Of a DNA stretch of 64,000 nt, positions 34,268-41,556 are shown piece after piece. Both the position numbers and the translations under genes were made by a program. Position 1 is the stretch's first letter; every line of letters begins with the position of its first letter. Under the pieces are notes generated by a model. It searched no databases, had not been told where the DNA came from, and saw only the letters and a list, made by a program, of their open reading frames with translations. The stretch lies in NCBI GenBank assembly GCA_016719225.1, contig JADKAN010000003.1:124001-188000 (forward strand), written 5' to 3'. This stretch comes from Flavobacteriales bacterium. Lineage in GTDB: Bacteria; Bacteroidota; Bacteroidia; Flavobacteriales_F; PHOS-HE28.

Positions 34268-35686
34268 TCAACGGCGTTCCAACCGTACCACGTTCTCCAT
34301 GTGCCAGGTATGCGGGAACATGTCGAACGGCTGCACATCCGTAACGGTGTACAAGTCCTTCAGTAGTGCCAGGTCGCGGGCCTGTGTGGCGGGATTGCAG
34401 CTGACGTAGACAATGCACTTGGGCGCCAGTTCGCGGATCCTTTCCACAACAGCCGGGTGCATGCCCGCACGTGGTGGATCCGTGACCAGCACATCCGGCC
34501 TACCGTTGCGCGCTATGAAGTCGGCATTCAGAAGGTCCTTCAGGTCACCGGCTTCGAACGCCGTATTGCTCATGCCGTTCAATTCCGCATTGGCTTTGGC
34601 ATCCACAATGGCCTCGGGCACGATCTCCGCACCGATCACGCGCTTGCAATGGCGCGCCAAGAACAAGGAGATGCTGCCAGCGCCGCAGTAGAGATCATAA
34701 ACGAGTTCGTCACCTTTCAAGTGGGCGAATTCACGCACCTTTTCGTAAAGGGTTTGCGTCTGCTCCGGATTGGTCTGGAAAAAGCTCTTCGGGCCGATGC
34801 GGAAACGCAGGTTCGCGTGGCCTGCATCGCGCAGTTCCTCCGTGATGTGGTCCTTGCCGTGGAACACGTTCATCTCCAGGTCCCAGATCGTGTCGTTCTT
34901 TTTTGGATTGATACACCAGAGCAAAGAAGTGATGGACGGAAATGCTTCCAACAGCGCACTGAGCAAGGCTTCACGCGGTTGTTTATTCTCATGGCCTATC
35001 GCCAGCAGCACCATTATCTCCCCTGTGGTAGTGGTACGGATGGTCAAGGTGCGAAGCCACCCTTCGTGCCCCCTGATATCGTAAAAGCCGAGCTTATGCT
35101 CTTTGGAATAATTGCGGATGAAATTGCGGATCGCGTCGCTGGGGGCGGGCTGCAAGAAACATTCCTCGCAATCGAACACCTTGTCGAAGCGCCCGGGGAT
35201 GTGGTAGCCCAACGCATTGCGGTCAGTGAATTCTTCGCCCGTCGCGAGGTCCGCAGAGCTGAACCAGCGCGCATTGCTGAAGGTATATTCCAGCTTGTTG
35301 CGGTAGTATAGTGTTTCCGCCGAAGCCATGGTCGCAGGTACTTCCGGTAGTTCCAGACCACCGATGCGCTCCAAGGCATCCACCACTTCCTGGCGTTTAA
35401 AATGCAATTGCATGGGGTAGGCGAGGTCCTGCCATTTGCAGCCGCCACAAGTGCCGAAATGCTTGCAGAACGGGTCCGCACGGTGAGGCGAAGGCGTGAT
35501 CAAACGTTGGACACGACCCTCCGCGAAACTCTTCTTCTTTCGCGTAACCAGCACATCGGCCACGTCTCCCGGCACGGCCCCGGTGATGAAAAGCACAAGC
35601 CCATCCACCTTGGCCAGCGCCACGCCCTTGGCGCCCCAACCTGTAACGGTGATGTTTTCCCAGATGGTGTTCGGCTTTATCGGCAT
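34268..35686 (-). CDS. rlmD: 23S rRNA (uracil-C5)-methyltransferase RlmD / TrmA family
   Basis: About 472 residues from the ATG at 35686 (MPIKPNTIW); the 13-residue upstream extension is unlikely. A TRAM-like N-terminal domain (ITVTGWGAKGVALAKVDG) is followed by four cysteines consistent with a [4Fe-4S] cluster (C in FCKHFGTCGGCKW and a later DCEECF). The SAM-binding core has DLYCGAGSISLFLA. The catalytic region has DPPRAGMHPAVVERI and the nucleophile in YVSCNPATQARDL. It methylates C5 of a uridine in 23S rRNA (U1939 in E. coli) or a related site; RlmD versus RumB/RlmC subtype is not separable by eye. Confidence 0.92.
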   Translation of the reverse strand: MPIKPNTIWENITVTGWGAKGVALAKVDGLVLFITGAVPGDVADVLVTRKKKSFAEGRVQRLITPSPHRADPFCKHFGTCGGCKWQDLAYPMQLHFKRQEVVDALERIGGLELPEVPATMASAETLYYRNKLEYTFSNARWFSSADLATGEEFTDRNALGYHIPGRFDKVFDCEECFLQPAPSDAIRNFIRNYSKEHKLGFYDIRGHEGWLRTLTIRTTTTGEIMVLLAIGHENKQPREALLSALLEAFPSITSLLWCINPKKNDTIWDLEMNVFHGKDHITEELRDAGHANLRFRIGPKSFFQTNPEQTQTLYEKVREFAHLKGDELVYDLYCGAGSISLFLARHCKRVIGAEIVPEAIVDAKANAELNGMSNTAFEAGDLKDLLNADFIARNGRPDVLVTDPPRAGMHPAVVERIRELAPKCIVYVSCNPATQARDLALLKDLYTVTDVQPFDMFPHTWHMENVVRLERR

Positions 35687-35815
35687 GGCGGCGCAAAGAA
35701 ACGGCGCGGAAGCCTGATCGATCATCGGAACGCGATCTTCGGGCGGCCGGTATTGGATGCCGGTTGTTAGGAGCCGGGATACTGATCTTACGTTGCGAAC
35801 GTCGCAATTCAGCTT

Positions 35816-36790
35816 TTAGGGCAGCACCACTTGCTTGGCATTCCCGGTATCACTTAGCCAGATGTATTTCACGATCTCCTTCACATCCTTTTTCGGGAAA
35901 GCCTCGGGCAATTGACATTGAACGGTGAGGTTGTACGTGTACTGCACCGGTGGCTCTGTGATGTCGGCGTGCAGCACGATGTCGAAATTCCCGTAAGGCA
36001 CTTTGTTGTAGAAGAGAGTACTGGCGCTGCGCACGTCATCGGCCACCTGGCCTTTGCGGCGGCTGTTCAGCGAGGTGCGGGTGCGGGTCTGGTATGCGGT
36101 GTAGCGGTCCAGCGGGAAGTAGGCGCCGTTTTTTTCGGCAGCGTTTCGGTGGCTGTCTTCCAGTTCCAGGCCCAGTGAGGAAAAGTTCTTCAGCTTTTCC
36201 TGCAACAGCTTGGTGGCGAAGATGCGCAGCGTGTCATAGCATGCGCTTTGTTGGCGGACGAAGTAGTCCACTTTCACCAGGTCGTAGATGCCCTCTTTCG
36301 CAGCGGCGGAAACGATCTGGTCGAGCATGCGGGCATCGGTGAACTTGATGTGGATGTTCTTCTGGATCTCGAAGCCAGCGGGCACTTCCTGGTAGGTGGT
36401 ACTGAACAATTTGCGTGTCGTCTCCAGCTCATACACGGGTACGAAGGAGAGCATATCGGTGAAAACGTCCTTCTCCTTTACACCCGTTCGGCCTAAGCGG
36501 GACATGAGGTTCCCAAGGCGTTGTTGCAGGAGCGAATCTGCTTCTTCAGCCGACTGGCCCAGCTGGGTGAGATTGAAGATCGCGAGGTAGCTATCGGCGC
36601 GCATGTTCATCATGGCGTTCACCTCCAGCACCAATGTGTTGCCTTGTATCGTGGCCTTTACGGATTGTTCGGCCTGTTGGAAGAACATGCGGCTGTTCGT
36701 CTCGTACATCAGGTTGCCCATGGCCTGGGGACGGGCGGAAGCGGCGGCAAGCAAAAGGAGTGAAGCGGAAAGGGTCCGGAAAAAATGCAT
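35816..36790 (-). CDS. Exported SIMPL (DUF541)-like domain protein
   Basis: About 324 residues from an ATG at 36790, giving a signal peptide (FFRTLSASLLLLAAASARPQA); another ATG four codons upstream is equally possible. The body has the layout of SIMPL proteins: an initial strand (TLVLEVNAMMNMRADSYLAIF), a helical stretch, the segment KEKDVFTDMLSFVPVYELE, and a helix with DARMLDQIVSAAAKEGIYDLVKVDYFV. These are periplasmic proteins of unclear role. The assignment is by pattern, not by search. It lies downstream of the CarboxypepD-type gene in the same orientation, with a 190-nt gap. Confidence 0.6.
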   Translation of the reverse strand: MHFFRTLSASLLLLAAASARPQAMGNLMYETNSRMFFQQAEQSVKATIQGNTLVLEVNAMMNMRADSYLAIFNLTQLGQSAEEADSLLQQRLGNLMSRLGRTGVKEKDVFTDMLSFVPVYELETTRKLFSTTYQEVPAGFEIQKNIHIKFTDARMLDQIVSAAAKEGIYDLVKVDYFVRQQSACYDTLRIFATKLLQEKLKNFSSLGLELEDSHRNAAEKNGAYFPLDRYTAYQTRTRTSLNSRRKGQVADDVRSASTLFYNKVPYGNFDIVLHADITEPPVQYTYNLTVQCQLPEAFPKKDVKEIVKYIWLSDTGNAKQVVLP

Positions 36791-36980
36791 GGGCTGGTTC
36801 ATTTGGACAACCGGTACACGCACGGTAGTGATCCGTTCACTTCAACTCATCGCCCGCTAAGATCCTTCAGTTCGGGATCGCATGAAGGGCATTCGTCACT
36901 TCCTGGACGTAGCGGACATCAGCGCTAACGACTTCAAGTTCTTCGTGCAGTCAGCTTTCTTCGTGGTAGGAACTCAACCA

Positions 36981-37607
36981 CTATTGCTTCTTCAAACTGC
37001 CCGCTTTCCAAGCCTGTACGAACTGTGCCCACGCGATAGGGTTGAACAGGTTGATGGTCGGCGCCATGCCTTGGTTGTAGATCCGCGTATTGTCCAGCGC
37101 GGTCTGATAGTGCGCGGCGAGCCCCGGATCCGGCGGGAGGTTTTCCATTCGCTGGATCGCCTCGGCGGAATTCAGGTGTTTCAGCACGCGCTGGTATTCA
37201 TTGTCAGAGAGGTTCAGTGCCAGGAAAGCATCGCGGAACTGTTCGCGGCTGGGCCATGGGTAAACGTCCACCGGGCGCAGCAACATGGTGTCAGGGTAAA
37301 GCACGTGGATCATGGAATATTTGCTATCGGACAACGTATCCGGGATCACGTAATTGCCGCGTTTGAAGCCCACGGCGGCGAACTCCAACGTATCGCCGGC
37401 CTGAGCAACGAAGCTGTAATAGCCATAAACGTCGCTGATGGTGCCACGGTAGCTACCACGTGTAAGTATGCTGGTGAACGGAACGGGATCCAAGCTGTCA
37501 CCGGTGACCACCACGCCGCTGAACTGCACCAAACGGCGGTCCTTGGGGTTTTGGCCGAGGGCGAACAAGGAGGACAACAGCAGCAGGATGAGCAATGGAT
37601 GACGCAT
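36981..37607 (-). CDS. Exported carboxypeptidase-regulatory-like domain protein
   Basis: About 208 residues from the ATG at 37607, which puts a signal peptide (HPLLILLLLSSLFALGQ) at the N terminus. The next 90 residues form a CarboxypepD_reg-like beta-sandwich (FSGVVVTGDSLDPVPFTSILTRGSYRGTISDVYGYYSFVAQAGDTLEFAAVGFK). The C-terminal part is helical (QFRDAFLALNLSDNEYQRVLKHLN) and not recognised. The gene has one of the clearest promoter matches in the window, with a -7 box only 3 nt from the ATG. It probably acts in the periplasm or at the outer membrane. Confidence 0.8.
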   Translation of the reverse strand: MRHPLLILLLLSSLFALGQNPKDRRLVQFSGVVVTGDSLDPVPFTSILTRGSYRGTISDVYGYYSFVAQAGDTLEFAAVGFKRGNYVIPDTLSDSKYSMIHVLYPDTMLLRPVDVYPWPSREQFRDAFLALNLSDNEYQRVLKHLNSAEAIQRMENLPPDPGLAAHYQTALDNTRIYNQGMAPTINLFNPIAWAQFVQAWKAGSLKKQ

Positions 37608-37610
37608 TGT

Positions 37611-37642
37611 GCAAATGTAGGATCGGTGTGTGTTACGCAAAA
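37611..37642 (-). promoter_or_regulatory. Promoter TTTTG-N18-TACATTTGC, near-leaderless
   Basis: On the minus strand TTTTG (37638-37642) is followed after 18 nt by TACATTTGC (37611-37619), an excellent match to the Bacteroidota -33/-7 consensus. Only three bases (ACA) separate the box from the ATG at 37607. Confidence 0.65.
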
Positions 37643-37688
37643 GATGATCACATAGGGGGAACGTGAAATGCGTGGCTTATGCCCGCCA

Positions 37689-38285
37689 CTAACGGAACAA
37701 GAACCGTTCGCGATATGCTACCTGCGCTTTTACTATCACCCGTTCTTGGATCTTGCACCATTCCTTCACGGCCTGCAGATCGTCGGCAGCCACAGCGGCA
37801 ACCATGGGGTGCACCGCTGCCTGTGGGCCCAGCAGGTGCATCAAGACCCAACGTCCAAGCTCGGCTTCCCGTTCCAAGTTAGCCCCGTCGTGCACGTCCT
37901 TTTTAAGCAACACCGCCCGCGAACCGTACTGCCAAGCAAATGCCGCCACGTATCGTGCCTTACCGACAATGTTCAGGCCATATCGCTTTGCTTGAGGCAA
38001 GTGACCGACTTCGTGCGCAAGCAGCAAAAGCCAGTACCAAGTGGATGCCGGACTGCCGTCGCCCCGGCCGTCCCGCTGCCACCAAAGCCGGGTGAACCAT
38101 ATCGTGCGCCCCACGGTGATCGCACCGCCCCGATGATACCGATACCACGGCACGCGCAACCAATTACTACGCGAGGGCCGGATACGCGCTGCGCGGATCA
38201 ACTCCGCATCCACGCTGCTCACCGCATGCAAAAGCGCGATGGCCGCATCGTTCAGCGAACCGTCTTCACGCACCACATGGGGCAT
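37689..38285 (-). CDS. HExxH-containing protein of unknown function (putative metalloprotein)
   Basis: About 198 residues from the ATG at 38285 (MPHVVRED), 2 nt after the stop of the upstream DinB gene; the longer frame would overlap that gene. A hydrophobic helix carrying LLLLAHEVGHLPQ contains HEVGH, the form of a zinc-protease helix; a possible third ligand could be the Glu in NLEREAELGRW. The start region is Arg- and Trp-rich (SNWLRVPWYRYHRGG, IWFTRLWW). No signal peptide is evident. It might be a minimal gluzincin-like enzyme or an inactive relative. Its tight spacing suggests an operon with the DinB protein. Confidence 0.65.
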   Translation of the reverse strand: MPHVVREDGSLNDAAIALLHAVSSVDAELIRAARIRPSRSNWLRVPWYRYHRGGAITVGRTIWFTRLWWQRDGRGDGSPASTWYWLLLLAHEVGHLPQAKRYGLNIVGKARYVAAFAWQYGSRAVLLKKDVHDGANLEREAELGRWVLMHLLGPQAAVHPMVAAVAADDLQAVKEWCKIQERVIVKAQVAYRERFLFR

Positions 38286-38287
38286 GT

Positions 38288-38776
38288 TCAGATCAGTTTG
38301 ATGCCATAGAGCTTGCACAGCCAGCTCAAGTGGCCGATATGCCCGCCTTCATGGCGGATCGCATGCGTGATAACATCCCGCACCGTGGTGCCGATGGCGA
38401 GCTTCGTGGGGTTCGGCGCGTTGAGCTGCTCCTCGGTGAGCGTCGCCAAATGGGCAATTGTTTTTTCGTGGACGTTCTTGAATGTCTCCCACACTTCTTC
38501 GTAAGGCGGGCATTCTTCAGGCGGTAGTCCGGAAGCACCAAGTGTGAAGTGCTTGGCCCACCAGAACTTTTCAAACGAGCCACCCGTTGAGGCTAAGAGC
38601 AGGCCGTTCTCGCTGGTCGCCATGTGTGCCACCAACCAGAACATGGTGTTCAAGTCCTTGCCTTCACACACAAAACGGCGATGTGGATCCTGTCCTTTCA
38701 GCGCCGAAAGGTGGAAGCGCGTCCATTCGCGGGTACGGTCCATCACGTGGCTTAGGACCTGGGCTTCAGTGGGCAT
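38288..38776 (-). CDS. DinB family protein (metal-binding four-helix bundle)
   Basis: About 162 residues from the ATG at 38776. The frame stays open much further upstream, but that part runs antisense through aroC and is not credible. Four helices are visible, with His residues in the last helix (TTVRDVITHAIRHEGGHIGHLSWL) matching the metal-site pattern of DinB/YfiT proteins; the first ligand is probably the His in FHLSALKG or VAHMATSEN. The family includes bacillithiol/mycothiol-type transferases and DNA-damage-induced proteins; the activity here is unknown. It is divergent from aroC and 2 nt from the HExxH gene. Confidence 0.8.
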   Translation of the reverse strand: MPTEAQVLSHVMDRTREWTRFHLSALKGQDPHRRFVCEGKDLNTMFWLVAHMATSENGLLLASTGGSFEKFWWAKHFTLGASGLPPEECPPYEEVWETFKNVHEKTIAHLATLTEEQLNAPNPTKLAIGTTVRDVITHAIRHEGGHIGHLSWLCKLYGIKLI

Positions 38777-38797
38777 GGCTGTTGAATAATTTGTAAT

Positions 38798-38806
38798 GCA
38801 AAGGAA
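38798..38806 (-). promoter_or_regulatory. Putative -7 box TTCCTTTGC of the DinB gene
   Basis: Minus-strand TTCCTTTGC, a one-base variant of TACCTTTGC, lies 21 nt before the ATG at 38776, in the divergent region shared with aroC. Confidence 0.3.
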
Positions 38807-38838
38807 ACGAATGGAAAAAGCATGGACGCTTGTCCCTG

Positions 38839-38847
38839 TACTTTCGC
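38839..38847 (+). promoter_or_regulatory. Putative -7 box TACTTTCGC of aroC, near-leaderless
   Basis: TACTTTCGC ends 4 nt before the aroC ATG at 38852. No -33 TTG is seen at normal spacing. Confidence 0.45.
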
Positions 38848-38851
38848 ATCC

Positions 38852-39931
38852 ATGGCAGGCAACACGTTCGGCAAGGTATTCCAGCTCACCTCCTTCGGCG
38901 AAAGCCACGGCGCGGCCATTGGAGGCGTAGTGGACGGTTGTCCTGCCGGGCTGAAGTTGGACCTGGAAGCTGTTCAGCAGGAACTGGACCGCCGCCGTCC
39001 GGGAAGCACGCCGCTGGGCACCGCACGCAAGGAAGCCGACACCGTTGAGTTCCTCAGTGGCCTTTTGGATGGAACGACGCTGGGGACGCCCATCGGTTTC
39101 ATCATCCGCAACGGCGACGCGAAAAGCGGCGACTACGACCACCTGAAGGATACCTATCGGCCGGGACACGCGGACCTGACCTGGGAGCAGAAATTCGGCA
39201 TCCGCGACCACCGTGGCGGTGGGCGGGCCAGCGCTCGGGAAACTGCGGTGCGTGTCGCAGCGGGTGCCATCGCACGGCAACTGTTGGCCCATGCAGGTGT
39301 GCGCGTGAACGCCTACGTGAGCCAAGTGGGAGAGGAGCGGCTCAATGTTCCGCTTGAAGCACTGAGGTTGGAGAACACGTACAGCAACGACGTGCGCTGC
39401 CCGGATAGCGGAACAGCCGACCGCATGCAAGCCTTGATCGAGCGCGTGCGTAGCGAAGGCGATACACTCGGAGGCCGCATTTCCTGCATCATCAGCGGTG
39501 TGCCTGCGGGCTTGGGCGAACCGGTCTTCGACAAACTGCACGCCGACCTGGGCAAGGCCATGTTCAGCATCAACGCGGTGAAAGGCGTCCAATTCGGCAG
39601 CGGCTTCGACGCTATCGCCCTGCGCGGGTCGCAGCATAACGACGCCTACATGAAAAAGGGCGAAGCCATCGGTACGGCCACCAACCGCAGCGGCGGGGTG
39701 CAAGGCGGGATCAGTAACGGCGAGGACATTTTGTTCGACATCGCCTTCAAACCGGTAAGCACATTGATGCGCGACCAAGCCAGCTTGGACCGTGCTGGCA
39801 ATGCAGTGACGTTGGAAGGAAAAGGACGGCATGACCCATGTGTCGTGCCGCGCGCAGTCCCCATCGTAGAGGCCATGGCCTGCTTGGTGCTGGCGGACCA
39901 TTGGCTAAGGCAGCGGAGTGCGAAGCTGTGA
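38852..39931 (+). CDS. aroC: Chorismate synthase
   Basis: 359 residues from the ATG at 38852 (MAGNTFGKVFQLTSFGESHG); an in-frame ATG ten codons upstream would overlap the promoter box. Conserved segments: GESHGAAIGGVVDGCPAGL, RRPGSTPLGTARKEADTVEFLSG, DHRGGGRASARETAVRVAAGAIA, FGSGF and NRSGGVQGGISNGEDI. It converts EPSP to chorismate in the shikimate pathway using reduced FMN. Length is normal for the short bacterial form. It is monocistronic here, followed 108 nt later by the symporter gene. Confidence 0.97.
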   Translation: MAGNTFGKVFQLTSFGESHGAAIGGVVDGCPAGLKLDLEAVQQELDRRRPGSTPLGTARKEADTVEFLSGLLDGTTLGTPIGFIIRNGDAKSGDYDHLKDTYRPGHADLTWEQKFGIRDHRGGGRASARETAVRVAAGAIARQLLAHAGVRVNAYVSQVGEERLNVPLEALRLENTYSNDVRCPDSGTADRMQALIERVRSEGDTLGGRISCIISGVPAGLGEPVFDKLHADLGKAMFSINAVKGVQFGSGFDAIALRGSQHNDAYMKKGEAIGTATNRSGGVQGGISNGEDILFDIAFKPVSTLMRDQASLDRAGNAVTLEGKGRHDPCVVPRAVPIVEAMACLVLADHWLRQRSAKL

Positions 39932-40026
39932 AATTCGAAGAGCTGAGGAAGGCGTCACGAACGGCCATCAGCTGATCAGCGCAGCTCATTATCCGCGGAT
40001 CCGACGGACCTCCTGATCCCCAGGTT

Positions 40027-40035
40027 TACCTTGCG
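40027..40035 (+). promoter_or_regulatory. Putative -7 box TACCTTGCG of the SLC1 symporter gene
   Basis: The box sits 4 nt before the ATG at 40040. It lacks one T of the full TAnnTTTGC pattern. Confidence 0.3.
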
Positions 40036-40039
40036 CGCC

Positions 40040-41470
40040 ATGAAACTCCCGCTGCACGTCCGCATACTTATTGGAATGGGCGCCGGCGTGCTTTGGGCGC
40101 TGCTCAGTAGCTACATGGGCTGGAGCAGGTTCAACCTCGATTGGATCGATCCGTTCGGCAAGATCTTCATCAACCTGTTGAAGTTGACGGCCGTGCCCTT
40201 GGTCCTGTTCAGTATCATTACTGGCGTGGCGGGCATGGGGGAAGTGCGGCGCCTTGGAAAGTTGGGCATACGAACGTTGTTGCTTTATCTCATCACCACG
40301 GTCATGGCTGTGTCCATCGGCCTGGCGTTGGTCAACCTGATCCAACCCGGTGCATGGGGGCATGATACGGAACGCTTGGCCAACCGGGTGGATTATGAGC
40401 TATGGGTGCAGTCCACACCCGGAGTGGACAAGCCGCTGGACGGGCTTTGCGTAAGCTGTGAACCCGCGAACCGTTCCTTGCGCGACTCTTTGGCCGAAGT
40501 GCGCGGCACGGCCGTGCCGAACGATTGGTCCAAGGCCGGGGAAGAACTCGTGAAGGGTAAAGGCGGGTCCGGCCCACTGCAATTTTTGGTCGATCTCGTG
40601 CCGGGCAACATTTTCAGCGCCTTGGCGGAAATGCAGATGTTGCAGGTCATCTTCTTCGCGATCCTGTTCGGCGTGATGTTGTTGCTGGTAAAACCCGAGC
40701 ACGGCGGACCGGTGAACGCCGTCATGAACGGCCTCAATGAAGTGTTCATGAAACTGGTGGATGTGATCATGCTCGCCGCACCGTGGTTCGTATTCGCCCT
40801 GATGACAGGCGTCGTTGCCCGGATGGCTGGGGATAATCCGGCTTCAGTGCTCGAATTATTCAAGGGCCTTGCGGGCTATGCGCTCACGGTGGTCCTCGGT
40901 TTGGCCATCATTCTCTTCGTGATCTATCCTTTGCTCATGTCCCTGCTGATGCGGCGCAACGTGTACATGCATTTCCTGCGCGCCATGAGCCCGGCCCAGT
41001 TGCTTGCCTTCAGCACCAGCAGTAGCGCGGCCACATTGCCGGCCACGATCCGCTGCGTGGAAGAGAACATCGGAGTGAGCAAGGCCACGGCAAGTTTCGT
41101 CCTTCCGGTAGGTGCTACCGTGAACATGGACGGTACCAGTCTGTTACAGGCGGTGGCGGTGGTGTTCTTGGCGCAACTGCACATGGTGGATCTCAGTTTC
41201 GCGCAGCAGCTCACCATCGTGCTCACTGCAACCTTGGCGAGCATCGGTGCGGCGGCCATTCCCAGTGCTGGGCTGATGTTGATGGTGGTGGTGCTTGCTT
41301 CCTTGGGGCTGGACCCGGCATGGGTGGCCATCATCTTCACCATTGACCGCCCGCTGGACATGATGCGCACCGTGGTGAACGTGACCGGAGATGCTGTCGT
41401 GTGTTCCGTGGTTGCACATTCGCAGGGCGAAAAACTGTTCCAAGACCCGGAAAAGCTGCGGGCAGCATGA
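40040..41470 (+). CDS. Dicarboxylate/amino acid:cation symporter (SLC1/DAACS, GltP-like)
   Basis: About 476 residues from the ATG at 40040; the TTG three codons upstream lies inside the promoter box. Eight membrane helices and two re-entrant loops of the glutamate-transporter fold are recognisable. The signatures are STSSSAATLPATIRCVEENIG (HP1), LPVGATVNMDGTSL (helix 7) and SIGAAAIPSAGLMLM (HP2). It should import glutamate, aspartate or dicarboxylates with Na+ or H+ across the inner membrane. The extracytoplasmic loop between helices 3 and 4 is unusually long (about 70 residues) and contains CVSC. Substrate is not determinable from sequence alone. Confidence 0.92.
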   Translation: MKLPLHVRILIGMGAGVLWALLSSYMGWSRFNLDWIDPFGKIFINLLKLTAVPLVLFSIITGVAGMGEVRRLGKLGIRTLLLYLITTVMAVSIGLALVNLIQPGAWGHDTERLANRVDYELWVQSTPGVDKPLDGLCVSCEPANRSLRDSLAEVRGTAVPNDWSKAGEELVKGKGGSGPLQFLVDLVPGNIFSALAEMQMLQVIFFAILFGVMLLLVKPEHGGPVNAVMNGLNEVFMKLVDVIMLAAPWFVFALMTGVVARMAGDNPASVLELFKGLAGYALTVVLGLAIILFVIYPLLMSLLMRRNVYMHFLRAMSPAQLLAFSTSSSAATLPATIRCVEENIGVSKATASFVLPVGATVNMDGTSLLQAVAVVFLAQLHMVDLSFAQQLTIVLTATLASIGAAAIPSAGLMLMVVVLASLGLDPAWVAIIFTIDRPLDMMRTVVNVTGDAVVCSVVAHSQGEKLFQDPEKLRAA

Positions 41471-41556
41471 TCTTTGCGTTCCGGCGCTGGAAATGCATGG
41501 TATTTGCAAGGCACACCACCGGACAGGCCGAAAACGCTGTAATCACTGGAAATTGA

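Noticed and set aside
36882..37655. Plus-strand open frame of 257 codons opposite the carboxypeptidase-regulatory-like gene
   Set aside because: The minus-strand gene has a signal peptide, a recognisable domain and a strong promoter; the plus frame has none.
38777..39901. Upstream extension of the DinB frame across aroC
   Set aside because: AroC is the conserved product of this region; DinB homologues start at MPTEAQVLSHVMDRTREW, matching the ATG at 38776.
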